From positions 3,100,001 through 3,164,000 of the forward strand of contig NZ_CP083666.1 in the NCBI RefSeq assembly GCF_020097835.1: DNA of 64,000 bases, given 5' to 3'. The stretch is from Haloprofundus halobius (GTDB taxonomy: Archaea > Halobacteriota > Halobacteria > Halobacteriales > Haloferacaceae). A program made the position numbers and the translations under genes. This document shows, piece by piece, positions 37,110-46,910 of the stretch (position 1 is the stretch's first letter; every line of letters begins with the position of its first letter). The notes beneath the pieces were generated by a model. The model saw nothing but the letters and a program-made list of their open reading frames with translations. It searched no databases and had not been told where the DNA came from.

Positions 37110-37514
37110 ATGGCAGAGTTGAACTGGCGCGCAATCGCCATCGGGTTCGTCGTCACGCTCGTACTCGGACTGCTCAGCGGCAACGCGATTCCGCTGACCG
37201 ACCTCACGCTCCCCGTCATCGGCTGGGGCGTGACGGGCGTCCTCGGCGGACTCGCCGCCGGGTACGTCGCGGGTCACGGAATGGGTAACGGAGCCGTCAA
37301 CGGTATCGTCGCGACCACCATCGGCGCGATACTCGTGTACGCGGTGCTGGCGGTACTGGGGACCGTGCTCCTCGGCTTCGTCGGCCTCTCGTTCGCGCTC
37401 GTCGCCCTCCTGTTCCTCGGCCTCTACGCCATCCCCGGCGCGGTCGGCGGCGCAGTCGGCGCGATGCTGAAGCGTTCGTCGCCCGCCGACCGGACGCAGC
37501 CGGCCGGTCGCTGA
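37110..37514 (+). CDS. DUF5518-type membrane protein, copy 2
   Basis: The 134-residue paralog of the previous gene has the matching plan: 'ELNWRAIAIGFVVTLVLGLL', then 'GGLAAGYVAGHGMGNGAVNG' and two more helices, ending in a charged tail (KRSSPADRTQPAGR). The two genes are 85 bp apart in the same direction, pointing to tandem duplication. Function is unknown. Confidence 0.72.
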   Translation: MAELNWRAIAIGFVVTLVLGLLSGNAIPLTDLTLPVIGWGVTGVLGGLAAGYVAGHGMGNGAVNGIVATTIGAILVYAVLAVLGTVLLGFVGLSFALVALLFLGLYAIPGAVGGAVGAMLKRSSPADRTQPAGR

Positions 37515-37577
37515 CGACCCGTAGAGACGACTTTTCGGTATTTTCGATTTCTTCCGATACTCCCGTCCGACGGCCGC

Positions 37578-38081
37578 TCACTCCCTATCGAGATACTCGC
37601 CCTGCACTTCGACGACTTCGGTCGAATCCGAACACGCCGCGTAGCGTCGCAACGGTTCCTCGTTGAGTTCCAGAAACGTGTGCCCCCACGTGAACTTCGA
37701 GAGAATCTCCTCGGCGTAGTCGTCGTAACCGAAGATACAGAGCGCCGCCGCCATCGCCTCGACGGTCGTGAGTTCCATCGGACGGCCGAAGTTCACCGGA
37801 TTTCCGGCGACGAGAAACGGTAACGCGCGGTGGATGCCGCCGAGAGTGAACATCGCGCGCTCGGCAGACTCCCACGAGCAGTCGAGCGCGACGAGTCCAC
37901 GGTCGGCCGCCCGCTGTTCGTCGGCGGGCGACAGCGCCTGGTCTGCGTGCGGGTTGAGGATGACGCCGCGGGGTGCGGCCCGGTCGGTGCGATGTAACTC
38001 CGCGAGGTCGAATCGGGCGAGTTTCCTCGCCGTACACTTGGTCGGGTCGTCGTCGCCCTCGTACCGGACGTGAAGCTCCAC
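37578..38081 (-). CDS. tsr3: Tsr3-type rRNA aminocarboxypropyltransferase (DUF367)
   Basis: From GTG 38081 the protein has 167 residues. It reads '[21 protein letters not shown]', then '[21 protein letters not shown]', '[12 protein letters not shown]' and '[20 protein letters not shown]', the pattern of Tsr3. Tsr3 adds the 3-amino-3-carboxypropyl group from SAM to a modified uridine of small-subunit rRNA. The upstream extension to 38195 is not conserved, and the TATA-like 'gcttttctt' lies about 27 bp before the GTG. Confidence 0.88.
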   Translation of the reverse strand: MELHVRYEGDDDPTKCTARKLARFDLAELHRTDRAAPRGVILNPHADQALSPADEQRAADRGLVALDCSWESAERAMFTLGGIHRALPFLVAGNPVNFGRPMELTTVEAMAAALCIFGYDDYAEEILSKFTWGHTFLELNEEPLRRYAACSDSTEVVEVQGEYLDRE

Positions 38082-38330
38082 ACCGGAGATGGACGACCCC
38101 TGAAGAAAAGCACCTCGTTCGTCGGCCGACCGTCGACCGGCGAGTCGACTCCACGACAACCAACTGCGAGCGTTTATGAACGATGACGGAACCACCTCGC
38201 TCCGTGATCTGACGACTCGACGCGCGCCGGTCGAGGCGGGAGCGCGAGCAACCGGCGCGCGACACAGGTAACGAGGACGCTCGCCTGTTCGCCAAAACCA
38301 TCATACGGAACCACCACGGAGTGACGGTAC

Positions 38331-38669
38331 ATGGACCACGTCGCCGTCGTCCGCACGTACTACTCGGCGCTCGACGAGCACGACTACTCGGCGCTCTCGG
38401 ATCTCCTCGCGCCGACGTTCGTTCACGACCGCCCCGACCGCACGCTCGACGGCCGCGAGGCGTTCGTCTCCTTCATGCGCGACGACCGGCCGAACAAGCG
38501 GACGTGCCACGAACTCGACGAGGTGTACGAGAACGGCGACGGTTCGGAGCTCGTCGTCCGCGGTCGCCTCCTCGACGCCGACGGCGAGCGACTGTTCGAC
38601 TTCGTCGACGTGCATCGGTTCGAAGACGGCGTCGTCGCCGAACTCCGGACGTTCGCGAGAGAGAGCTAA
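38331..38669 (+). CDS. SnoaL/NTF2-like protein
   Basis: The 112-residue protein has the compact cone fold pattern 'VVRTYYSALDEHDYSALSDLLAPTFVHDRP', 'GREAFVSFMRDDRP' and 'DFVDVHRFEDGVVAELRTF' (quoted in part). NTF2-like proteins include isomerases, hydrolases and scaffolds, so the function is open. It is convergent with serS, with 7 bp between stops. Confidence 0.8.
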   Translation: MDHVAVVRTYYSALDEHDYSALSDLLAPTFVHDRPDRTLDGREAFVSFMRDDRPNKRTCHELDEVYENGDGSELVVRGRLLDADGERLFDFVDVHRFEDGVVAELRTFARES

Positions 38670-38676
38670 GCGGCTC

Positions 38677-40059
38677 TCAGTCCTTCTTGCCGGCACCGAC
38701 GGCGCTCTCGCCGACCGGTTCGTGGCCTTCGATGACCTCTCGGCCACCCATGTACGGGCGAAGGGCTTCAGGAACCGTGACGGTTCCGTCGTCGTTCTGG
38801 TAGTACTCCAGCAGCGCGACCATCACGCGCCCGACGGCCGTCCCCGACGCGTTGAGCGTGTGGAGGTACTCCGCCGACTCGTGGCGCTCGGGGCGGTATC
38901 GAAGTCCGGCGCGGCGCGCCTGGAACTCCTCGAAGTTCGACGCCGACGACACTTCGAGCCACCGGCCACCGCGCTCGGGGCCGTCGTCGCTCTCGGTGCC
39001 TGGTGCCCACACCTCGATGTCGTACGTCTTCGCCGACGCGAACGTGAGGTCGCCGGTGCAGAGCGTCAGCACGCGGTACGGGAGGCCGAGCCGTTTCAGC
39101 ACTTCCTCGGCCTCCTCAACCAGCGCGTCGAGGCGGTCGTAACTCTCCTCGGGTTCGACGAAGTTGACGAGTTCGACCTTATTGAACTGGTGGACGCGGA
39201 CGATACCTCGGGTTTCGGTCCCGTGCTCGCCCGCCTCGCGCCGGAAGTTCGGCGTGTACGCCTGGTGCTTGAGGGGCAGGTCGTCCTTCAGCAGAATCTC
39301 GTCGGCGTACATGTTCGTCACCGGCACTTCCGCGGTGGGACAGAGCCACAGGTCGTCATCGTCGTAGTCTTCGGTCTCGCTGCCGCCGATGCGGTAGGCG
39401 TCCTCGGCGAACTTCGGCAACTGGCCGGTGCCGACCATCGACGTGCTCTTGACCGGAATCGGTGGGAACAAGTCGACGTACCCCTGTTCGCGGTGGACGT
39501 CGAGGAAGAACTGGACGAGCGCGTGCTCGAGCATCGCACCCTCGCCTTTAAGAAAGTAAAAGCCCGCCCCCGTCGTCTTCGCGGCGCGCTGCTCGTCGAT
39601 GATGTCGAGTTCCTCGCCGAGTTCGTAGTGCGGCGTCACCTCATCGGGTAACTCGCGCAGGTCGTCGAAGCCCCAGCGGCGCTCCTCGACGTTGTCGCTC
39701 TCGTCGTCGCCGACGGGGACGTCCTCGTGGGGGACGTTCGGCAGTTCGAGCAGCGCCTCCTGCAGTTCGGCTTCGAGTTCGTCGGCGCGCGCTTCGACCG
39801 TCTGGAGTTCCTCCTTCAGCTCCTGCGAGCGGGCGATGGCCTCGTCGGCCTCGTCGTCTTTGCCCTCGGCTTTCAGTTGCCCGATCTTGCTCGACACCTG
39901 ATTGCGCTCGTGCCGCAGGTCGTCACCCTCGCTCTTGAGCGAGCGCCACTCCTCGTCGACGGCGAGGATTCGATCGAGGTCCACGTCGTCCATCCCTCGC
40001 TGGTCGAGGGCGGTCCGGACCTCCTCGGCGTGTTCCCGGAGGTACTGTCTGCTGAGCAT
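38677..40059 (-). CDS. serS: seryl-tRNA synthetase
   Basis: The 460-residue protein has the SerRS plan. A coiled-coil N-terminal arm (residues about 30-110, rich in Glu/Leu/Lys repeats) would reach the tRNA variable arm, then a class II core shows 'VPVTNMYADEIL', motif 2 'FRREAGEHGTETRGIVRVHQFNKVELV' (in part) and motif 3 'ASGTAVGRVMVALLEYYQ'. The start ATG 40059 is chosen because the arm begins there, and the 20 extra upstream residues are Arg-rich. Confidence 0.95.
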   Translation of the reverse strand: MLSRQYLREHAEEVRTALDQRGMDDVDLDRILAVDEEWRSLKSEGDDLRHERNQVSSKIGQLKAEGKDDEADEAIARSQELKEELQTVEARADELEAELQEALLELPNVPHEDVPVGDDESDNVEERRWGFDDLRELPDEVTPHYELGEELDIIDEQRAAKTTGAGFYFLKGEGAMLEHALVQFFLDVHREQGYVDLFPPIPVKSTSMVGTGQLPKFAEDAYRIGGSETEDYDDDDLWLCPTAEVPVTNMYADEILLKDDLPLKHQAYTPNFRREAGEHGTETRGIVRVHQFNKVELVNFVEPEESYDRLDALVEEAEEVLKRLGLPYRVLTLCTGDLTFASAKTYDIEVWAPGTESDDGPERGGRWLEVSSASNFEEFQARRAGLRYRPERHESAEYLHTLNASGTAVGRVMVALLEYYQNDDGTVTVPEALRPYMGGREVIEGHEPVGESAVGAGKKD

Positions 40060-40226
40060 TTGTGCGAGATTCAGTCGGCCCCGGCAAAACCGTGTCGCAT
40101 CCGTGTGCCGTCGTCTCATCGTCGGTCTCGCGTCGTCGTCTCATCGTCGCGCCCGCCGGCCATCACTACGCGCCCGTCGCCTATCACCGTCCGAACGCTT
40201 TTCTCCGCCGCGGACGCCAACGGTAC

Positions 40227-41144
40227 ATGGCAATCGGCGACGTCGCTCCAGTTCCCGGTATCGAGGACACGTACTACGTCGACACCGGCATGTACGACAC
40301 CGAGGCGTACGGGTCGGTCTACCTCGTCGACGCCGACCGACCCGCGGTGATCGACACCGGCATCGGCACCCACTACGAGTACATCCTCGACGCGATGGAC
40401 GAGGTGGGAATCGACCCCGAGGCGGTGGCGTACATCCTCCCGACGCACGTCCACCTCGACCACGCCGGCGGTGCGGGCTTTCTCGCCGAGGCGTGTCCGA
40501 ACGCGACGGTGCTCTGTCACGACATCGGCGTCCGCCACCTCGTCGACCCCTCGCGACTCGTCGAGGGGACGAAAGCCGCCGTCGAGGACCAGTGGGAGTT
40601 CTACGCCGAACCGGAACCCGTCCCCGAAGACCGCATCGACGGGCTGGTGGGTGGCGACGAGATTGACCTCGGTGACCGAACGCTCGACGTGATTCACGCG
40701 CCGGGACACGCCCCCCATCAGGTGATGTTCCACGACCGCGCGTCGGACGCACTCTACACCGGCGACGCCGCCGGGATCTGGATACCGAGCGAGAACAAGA
40801 TCCGCCAGACGTCGCCGCCGTCGCAGTTCGACCTCGAACGGTGCCTCGAAGACGTCAACGTCATCGTCGAACGCGACCCCGAGGTGCTGTGTTTCGGCCA
40901 CTTCGGCCCCTGCGAGTTCAGCGAGGAACTGATGAGCGAGTACAAGCGCATCCTCGTCGAGTGGGTCGAAGCGGTCCGCCGTCGACGCGGGGTGCTCGAC
41001 GACGACGAGGCGGTCATCGACCACTTCGTCGAACACACCGACATGGCCGACACCTGGGGCGAACGCAAAGCGACAGCCGAGGAGCGACTGAATGTCCGCG
41101 GCGTGCTGGGGTATCTCGACTACCGCGACGGTCAGCGCGAGTAG
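40227..41144 (+). CDS. metallo-beta-lactamase-fold hydrolase
   Basis: The 305-residue protein shows the MBL zinc motif HVHLDH (in 'ILPTHVHLDHAGG'), a later His in 'HAPGHAPHQVMFHD', the bridging Asp in 'ALYTGDAAGIWIPSE' and a final His in 'CFGHFGPCEFS'. This set describes a glyoxalase II/MBL type hydrolase with a two-zinc site. The substrate is unknown. The TATA-like 'gcttttct' (40198-40205) lies about 25 bp before ATG 40227. Confidence 0.88.
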   Translation: MAIGDVAPVPGIEDTYYVDTGMYDTEAYGSVYLVDADRPAVIDTGIGTHYEYILDAMDEVGIDPEAVAYILPTHVHLDHAGGAGFLAEACPNATVLCHDIGVRHLVDPSRLVEGTKAAVEDQWEFYAEPEPVPEDRIDGLVGGDEIDLGDRTLDVIHAPGHAPHQVMFHDRASDALYTGDAAGIWIPSENKIRQTSPPSQFDLERCLEDVNVIVERDPEVLCFGHFGPCEFSEELMSEYKRILVEWVEAVRRRRGVLDDDEAVIDHFVEHTDMADTWGERKATAEERLNVRGVLGYLDYRDGQRE

Positions 41145-41235
41145 CACCGACAGCGCTCACGGCTGATTCTCCGCGTTAGATTCCGTTCGATCGCGTGCAA
41201 CGCACGCCCCGTTGTCGTGTTCGGAACCGTACATT

Positions 41236-41243
41236 CTTTTAAA
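41236..41243 (+). promoter_or_regulatory. TATA box of the acyl-CoA ligase gene
   Basis: cttttaaa is centred 28 bp before ATG 41268, which selects that start over the 41217 frame start. Confidence 0.6.
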
Positions 41244-41267
41244 TGTGGAAGACCGTATCTGCGTGGT

Positions 41268-43241
41268 ATGGAATGGCGCGACGCGGAAGCGGCGTACGAC
41301 AGCGAGGTCATCGGTCGAACGACGCTCCCCGTGATGTTCGAAGAGAGCGCCGAACGCAACGCCAACCGCATCGCACAGCGGTACAAGGGCGGCATCTACG
41401 ACCGGTCGCTCGCGCCGGACGTGGTGCCGGCGGCGTCGGCCGACGAGTACGGCGAGGTCAGCTACGCCGAGATGCGCGACGTCGTCCGCAATCTCGCTGC
41501 CGGGTTCCGCGACCTTGGCCTCGAAACGGGCGACCGGGTCGGCATCCTCTGTCACACCCGGATGGAGTGGGCGCAGACCGACTTCGCGGTTCTCGCCGCC
41601 GGCGGCGTCGTCACCACCGTCTACACCTCGTCCTCGGAGCAGCAAGTGAGGTATCTGCTCGACGACCCCGACGCCTCTGGCGTCGTCGTCGAGAACGCCG
41701 AGTTGCTCCGGAAGGTGCTCGCCGTCGAAGACGACCTCGACCTGGAGTTCATCGTCGTCGTCGACGACCTCGCCGACGGCAGCGGGATGGGCGGAGCGCT
41801 CCGCGACCGCGACGATATCCTCACGCTCGGCGACCTCCACGACCGGGGTGCGAACCGCTTCGACGAATCCGAGTATCGGTCGTGGCTCGACGCCCGCGAC
41901 CCCGACGACCTGGCGAGTCTCATCTACACCTCCGGAACGACCGGCCAACCGAAGGGCGTCCAACTCACCCACCGGAACTTCCGCTCGAACGTCAACCAGT
42001 GTTACCGACGCTTCGGTCCCCGCCGCGACAAAGGTGACCTGCCGGTCATCGACCACCAGTCAACGACGCTGTCGTTCCTGCCGCTGGCGCACGTGTTCGA
42101 GCGCCTCGCCGGGCACTTCCTGATGTTCGCGGCGGGTGCCACGGTGGCGTATGCGGAGAGTCCCGACACGCTCCGCGAGGACTTCCAACTCGTTCGCCCG
42201 ACCGTGGGGACGAGCGTCCCCCGCGTCTACGAGAAACTGTACGACACGATTCGGACGCAAGCCTCGGAGTCGTCCGTCAAAGAGCGCATCTTCGAGTGGG
42301 CGACCGGCGTCGGCCGCGAGTATCACACGACCGAGAATCCGGGGACGCTGCTGACGGCGAAACACCGCATCGCCGACAGACTCGTCTTCGAGCAGGTACG
42401 GGAGGCGCTCGGCGGTCGAATCGACTTCTTCATCAGCGGCGGCGGCAGTCTCTCGGCGGAACTCTGCGCGCTGTACCACGGGATGGGACTGCCCATCCTC
42501 GAAGGCTACGGCCTGACCGAGACATCGCCCGTCGTCGCCGTCAACCCGCCCGAGGAGCCGAAAATCGGGACCATCGGTCCGGCCGTCCACGGCGTCGAGG
42601 TTCGCGTCGACGACACCGTCGTCGGCAGGGAGACGCGCGAGTCGGTCGCCGGCGACGTAGGCGAACTGCTCGTGAAGGGTCCGAACGTCACGCAGGGGTA
42701 CTGGAACCGCCCCGAGGAGATCGAAGCGGCGTTCGACGAAGGGGGTTGGTTCCGCACCGGCGACGTGGTCGAGATTCGACCGAACGGCTACATTGCCTTC
42801 CGCGAACGCGCCAAGCAGATTCTGGTGCTTTCGACGGGGAAGAACGTCGCCCCCGGACCCATCGAAGACGTCTTCGCCTCCAGCGCGCTCGTCGAGCAGT
42901 GTCTGGTGCTCGGCGACGGCCAGAAGTTCGTCAGCGCGCTCGTCGTCCCGAACTTCGACGGCGTCCGCGAGTGGGCGAGGCGCGAGGGAATCGACCTGCC
43001 CGAGGACCCGAGAGCCATCTGCCGAGACGACCGCGTGTACGAGCGCGTCGAGGACGAGGTCGAGACCGCAAACGAACAGTTCGAGTCCTACGAGCGAATC
43101 AAAAAGTTCCGCCTCGTCCCCGAGGAGTTCACCGAGAACAACGACCTCATGACGCCGACGATGAAGAAGAAACGCCGCAACATTCTCGACCGATACGCCG
43201 ACGAGGTCGACCTGTTGTACGAACCGCAGGCGGCGAACTGA
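41268..43241 (+). CDS. long-chain acyl-CoA synthetase (AMP-forming)
   Basis: The 657-residue adenylating enzyme carries 'LIYTSGTTGQPKGVQLTH' (AMP-binding motif), 'YGLTETSPVVAV', 'GWFRTGDVVEIRPNGYIAF' and 'VLSTGKNVAPGPIEDV', and ends with the lysine-containing 'LMTPTMKKKRRNIL'. This matches FadD15-type long-chain fatty acid CoA ligases, which activate fatty acids for oxidation or lipid work. A thiolase (47849-48982) encoded nearby fits fatty acid metabolism, but the genes are not one operon. Confidence 0.92.
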   Translation: MEWRDAEAAYDSEVIGRTTLPVMFEESAERNANRIAQRYKGGIYDRSLAPDVVPAASADEYGEVSYAEMRDVVRNLAAGFRDLGLETGDRVGILCHTRMEWAQTDFAVLAAGGVVTTVYTSSSEQQVRYLLDDPDASGVVVENAELLRKVLAVEDDLDLEFIVVVDDLADGSGMGGALRDRDDILTLGDLHDRGANRFDESEYRSWLDARDPDDLASLIYTSGTTGQPKGVQLTHRNFRSNVNQCYRRFGPRRDKGDLPVIDHQSTTLSFLPLAHVFERLAGHFLMFAAGATVAYAESPDTLREDFQLVRPTVGTSVPRVYEKLYDTIRTQASESSVKERIFEWATGVGREYHTTENPGTLLTAKHRIADRLVFEQVREALGGRIDFFISGGGSLSAELCALYHGMGLPILEGYGLTETSPVVAVNPPEEPKIGTIGPAVHGVEVRVDDTVVGRETRESVAGDVGELLVKGPNVTQGYWNRPEEIEAAFDEGGWFRTGDVVEIRPNGYIAFRERAKQILVLSTGKNVAPGPIEDVFASSALVEQCLVLGDGQKFVSALVVPNFDGVREWARREGIDLPEDPRAICRDDRVYERVEDEVETANEQFESYERIKKFRLVPEEFTENNDLMTPTMKKKRRNILDRYADEVDLLYEPQAAN

Positions 43242-43433
43242 CCGGGAGTCGCCGACCGTCTGGAGTCCGAAGCCGACGACTCGGTCGCCGTCGACGCGTT
43301 CGCCGGAAGCGACCGTACGTGACCGGTGATGCCGTGCTTTCACCGGGAACCGGCGCCTCGTGTCTAAGATACTCCGGAACGGGTGCCATTATAATCCTCC
43401 CGGGCGTCGTCGAAATCACATGGAGGACCGCTA

Positions 43434-45302
43434 ATGGCCGCCGGAGGTGGGGGTAATCTCCTCCTGCTCGTCGCCACCATCATCGGCGTTGGTGTCGTCG
43501 CACAGGTGCTCTCGGACCGATTCCGTATCCCGAGTGTCCTCTTTCTCATCGCCGGTGGAATCGTCATGGGACCGATACTGGGCGTCATCACCCCCGACTC
43601 GTTCGGGAACGCGCTGTCGGCCATCGTCGGTCTCTCCGTGGCGATCATCGTCTTCGAGGGGGCGTTTCATCTCCACGTCGACAAACTCCGTGAGGCGCCG
43701 GCAGCGGCGCTTAGATTGGTGACCGTCGGGGCGGTGCTCGCGCTGGTCGCGACGGCCGCCGCCGTTCACTACCTGCTGCAGACGGGGTGGGCCATCGCCT
43801 TCCTCGTCGGGTCGCTGCTCGTCGCCACCGGTCCAACCGTCATCAGCCCGATTCTCGAAGTCGTCCCCACGCGTAGCCGCGTCGAAGCGGCGTTGGAGAC
43901 CGAGGGTATCGTCAACGACGTGACGGCGGCCATCCTGGCGGTCGTCATCTTCGAGGCCATCGTCTCCGGCATCTCCGGCCCCACGGAGTTGGTTCAGCAC
44001 TTCACAGAGCGACTCGGTATCGGTCTCCTCGTCGGCGCCGTCGTCGCCGGCGTGCTGTACTACGCGCTCCGCTACGTCGACCTCTCGCCGGGGAACGCGC
44101 CCAAAAACGCTCGTCTGTTGGTGCTGGCGGGCGCACTCGTCGCCTACGGGACGGCCGACACCATCGCGACGGAGGCCGGGGTCGCCGCCGTCGCGACGGC
44201 GGGTGTCCTCCTCGGCAACGCAGACATCCCGTACGAAGACGAGATACTCGACTTCAAGGGCGACATCACGCTCGTCGTCCTCTCGTTCGTCTTCATCACG
44301 CTGGCGGCGCTTTTGGACTTCGATACGCTCCGAGAGTTGGGGGCGCGAGGTGCGCTCGTCGTCGCGCTCATCGCGCTCGTCATCAGGCCGGCGCTGGTGT
44401 TTCTCTCGACCGTCGGCGACCGGTTCACCCGCAACGAGAAACTGTTCATGAGCTTCGTCGCGCCGCGCGGTATCATCCCCGCCGCCGTCGCGACGCTGTT
44501 CGCCATCGAACTCCGCGCGATGGGGATGACCGCTGCGGCGAACACGCTCGTCGGAACCGTCTTCCTCGTCATCCTCGCGACCGTCGTCTTCGAGGGCGGA
44601 TTCGCCCGACAGATCGCCCAACGCCTCGATGTGATTCCAATGCGTATACTCGTCATCGGGGGCGGTAAGGTGGGCCGGACGCTCGCCGAACGCCTCCAAG
44701 CCCGTGGTGAGGACGTCGTACTGATCGAGAACGACCCCGAAATCGTCGAAATCGCCCGCAACGAGGGGTTCACCGTCCACGCGGGCGACGCCACCGACAC
44801 GCAGGTGCTCGCCGACGCCGGGGCGGTGAACGCGAAGGTCGTCGTCGCGGCCACCGGCGACGACGACGTGAACCTGCTCGTCACCCAACTGGCCGAGTCG
44901 AAGTTCGACCCCGAGACCGTCATCGCCCGTGCGAACGACCCTGACAACGCCCGCGCGTTCCAGGAGTTGGGAGTCGAGGCCATCTCGTCGACGGTCGCGA
45001 CCGCCCAGTCCATCGACGACTACATCGAGCGACCCGCGCTGTCGACCTGGATGGACGAACTCGGCGAGAGCGGCGACGTCCAGGAAATCGCGGTGACCGC
45101 CGCCGACCTCGTCGGCAAGGAGATCGGGGACCTCGGCACCAGCCTCCCCGACGGCTGTCTCGTCGCGCTCGTCTCTCACGATGGGGAGACCGAGGTTCCA
45201 TCGGCGAACTACACGCTGCGCGAGGGCGACCGCATCACGCTCCTCGGCCGACAGGACGCGGTTCGCGAAGCGATGGAGTACGTCCACCCCGAAGAGCGGT
45301 AG
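43434..45302 (+). CDS. NhaP/CPA1-type Na+(K+)/H+ antiporter with TrkA-N and TrkA-C domains
   Basis: The 622-residue protein has about twelve membrane helices (residues 8-390). Signatures are 'DFD/ND' type acids in the transport core, notably 'ETEGIVNDVTAAILA', and 'FVAPRGIIPAAVATLF'. It continues with a cytosolic TrkA-N (RCK) Rossmann domain beginning 'MRILVIGGGKVGRTLAERL' and a TrkA-C domain ending 'GDRITLLGRQDAVREA'. RCK domains bind NAD(H) or nucleotides and gate transport. It would exchange cations for protons at the cell membrane, suiting a halophile. Ion specificity is not readable. Confidence 0.9.
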   Translation: MAAGGGGNLLLLVATIIGVGVVAQVLSDRFRIPSVLFLIAGGIVMGPILGVITPDSFGNALSAIVGLSVAIIVFEGAFHLHVDKLREAPAAALRLVTVGAVLALVATAAAVHYLLQTGWAIAFLVGSLLVATGPTVISPILEVVPTRSRVEAALETEGIVNDVTAAILAVVIFEAIVSGISGPTELVQHFTERLGIGLLVGAVVAGVLYYALRYVDLSPGNAPKNARLLVLAGALVAYGTADTIATEAGVAAVATAGVLLGNADIPYEDEILDFKGDITLVVLSFVFITLAALLDFDTLRELGARGALVVALIALVIRPALVFLSTVGDRFTRNEKLFMSFVAPRGIIPAAVATLFAIELRAMGMTAAANTLVGTVFLVILATVVFEGGFARQIAQRLDVIPMRILVIGGGKVGRTLAERLQARGEDVVLIENDPEIVEIARNEGFTVHAGDATDTQVLADAGAVNAKVVVAATGDDDVNLLVTQLAESKFDPETVIARANDPDNARAFQELGVEAISSTVATAQSIDDYIERPALSTWMDELGESGDVQEIAVTAADLVGKEIGDLGTSLPDGCLVALVSHDGETEVPSANYTLREGDRITLLGRQDAVREAMEYVHPEER

Positions 45303-45341
45303 CGAGTGCGATTCTTGAGTGTCGACTCCGAATCGGCGGGT

Positions 45342-45992
45342 ATGGAGGACCTCTCACACCCGCTCTTGGATGCGACGCCCGTCTACCCCGGTGACCCATC
45401 GGTCCGACTCGACCCGCACGCGACGCACGCCGCCGACGGGTACCGGGTCACCGACCTCCGACTCGGAACACACGCCGGAACGCACGTCGACGCGCCGTCG
45501 CACGTGCTCGAAGACGGCGACCCGCTCTCGGCGTTTCCCGTCTCGCGCTTCCGACTCGACGCGCGAGTCGTCGACCTCCGACCGCTCGACGCCGGAGCGA
45601 CGGTGTCGCCTGCGGCGCTCGACGCGGCCGACCCGCACCCCGACTGCGACGCTCTCGTCCTCCGAACCGGGTGGGACAGCTACTGGGGGACAGACGAATA
45701 CTACGAACATCCGTCGCTCTCGCCCGACGCGGCGGCGTGGTGTGCCGACCGGGGCTACGACGTAGCGCTCGACTGTGCCAGCCCCGACCCGTTCGACAGT
45801 GCGGAGCTCCCGGCGCACCGGGCGTTGCTCGGCGCGGACCGACTGCTCTTCGAGAACCTCCGTCTCTGCCGCGCCGACCTCCCCGACCGGTTCCGCCTCC
45901 ACGCGTACCCGCTCTCGTTCGTCGGCGTCGACGGTGCTCCCGTGCGCGCCGTCGCGGAGCCGAAATCGTTCGATTCGGACTCGTCACGCTGA
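45342..45992 (+). CDS. cyclase family protein (kynurenine formamidase-like)
   Basis: The 216-residue protein begins 'EDLSHPLLDATPVYPGDP' and has the metal-binding 'GTHAGTHVDAPSHV', the signature of the cyclase/kynurenine formamidase family, and later 'VALDCASPDPFD' and 'LPAHRALLGADRLLFENL'. The family hydrolyses N-formylkynurenine or related amides using two metals. The substrate is not assignable. The in-frame start at 45306 is ignored because homology begins at 45342. It lies 40 bp after the antiporter stop. Confidence 0.83.
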   Translation: MEDLSHPLLDATPVYPGDPSVRLDPHATHAADGYRVTDLRLGTHAGTHVDAPSHVLEDGDPLSAFPVSRFRLDARVVDLRPLDAGATVSPAALDAADPHPDCDALVLRTGWDSYWGTDEYYEHPSLSPDAAAWCADRGYDVALDCASPDPFDSAELPAHRALLGADRLLFENLRLCRADLPDRFRLHAYPLSFVGVDGAPVRAVAEPKSFDSDSSR

Positions 45993-46153
45993 GGTCGACG
46001 AACACGTACTGTAAGGCGACGACTGAGACGCCGCGTTCGACTCCGTCGTCGTCGGCCGCGACGCTCGACGAGTACTCCGAGGGTCGAAGTCGGAACGTCG
46101 ACGGAGCGTCCGAGAGAGTCGGATCCCCGCTCGACGACTGCGGGGTCGCGCCG

Positions 46154-46792
46154 CTATCGGTTTCCGGACCGTCGGCCGAGCGCGTAGAGCGCAGCACCGA
46201 AGCCGACGAGCCCCGCTCCGATTCCGGCGACCGCCGCGACTGCGTCGCGCGCGTCCGACCCTGTCGCCGGCGCACCCCGAGTCGCTGTCCGGGTCGTGGG
46301 GGCGAGGTTCGCCCGCGCGCGCTCCGGTTGCTCGACGCGCTCGGTGCCGACTCGTTCGAGCGTCAACCGGGCGTCGTCGCCGTCGCGTCGCTGGCGGGTG
46401 ACGACGAACAGCGATCCCGCGTCGGGTACCGCCGGCGCGTCGACGAGCAGGTCGACCGTCGCGGTCCGCGTCCCGCTCTCGGTGTTGTCGACGACGAGGG
46501 CCTCGTACCGTCGACCCCCCGCATCGTCCGCGAGTCGTCGACCGCGCTCGTCGGTCTCGATGTCGACGCCGCGCTCGTCGGCGGCGAGATACAACAACAG
46601 GCCGGTGAGGTCGTCGCGCTCGAGCGTCGTCGCGGCCGTCGTCACCGCGGTCAGCGTCGTCGCCTCCCGCCGCCCGTCGACCGACTCCACGAACGTCGGC
46701 CCGACCGTCGTCGTCCCCGACCCCGATGCCGCGGCACGAATCAGCCGCCGTCGAGTCACGCCTTCGCCCACAGCCCCGTGTGCCTCCGACAT
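46154..46792 (-). CDS. Tat-exported surface protein, paralog A
   Basis: The 212-residue protein has a twin-arginine signal (TRRRLIRAAASG), a domain with 'LTGLLLYLAADERGVDIETDERGRRLADD' (seen in part) and 'YEALVVDNTES', and a C-terminal hydrophobic helix (AVAGIGAGLVGFGAALYALG) before 'RRSGNR'. It lacks the PGF motif present in its neighbour. A TATA-like cttatagg lies around 46828-46835, giving about a 14-nt leader to ATG 46792. It resembles the next gene in size and plan. Function is unknown. Confidence 0.65.
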   Translation of the reverse strand: MSEAHGAVGEGVTRRRLIRAAASGSGTTTVGPTFVESVDGRREATTLTAVTTAATTLERDDLTGLLLYLAADERGVDIETDERGRRLADDAGGRRYEALVVDNTESGTRTATVDLLVDAPAVPDAGSLFVVTRQRRDGDDARLTLERVGTERVEQPERARANLAPTTRTATRGAPATGSDARDAVAAVAGIGAGLVGFGAALYALGRRSGNR

Positions 46793-46910
46793 ACTGGTTG
46801 TGTGAAGAGAACTCACCCACCCCTATAAGCAGTAGCACGTCTCTCACTACGGGCGAACGTCGATTCGGGGCTCGCACGGATTCGAAACTCGCACCGACTC
46901 GGAACCTGCG

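Noticed and set aside
43431-45287. 618-codon minus-strand frame opposite the antiporter
   Set aside because: It is an antisense shadow with repetitive Asp/Arg/Gly. The plus strand has a full antiporter with clear motifs.
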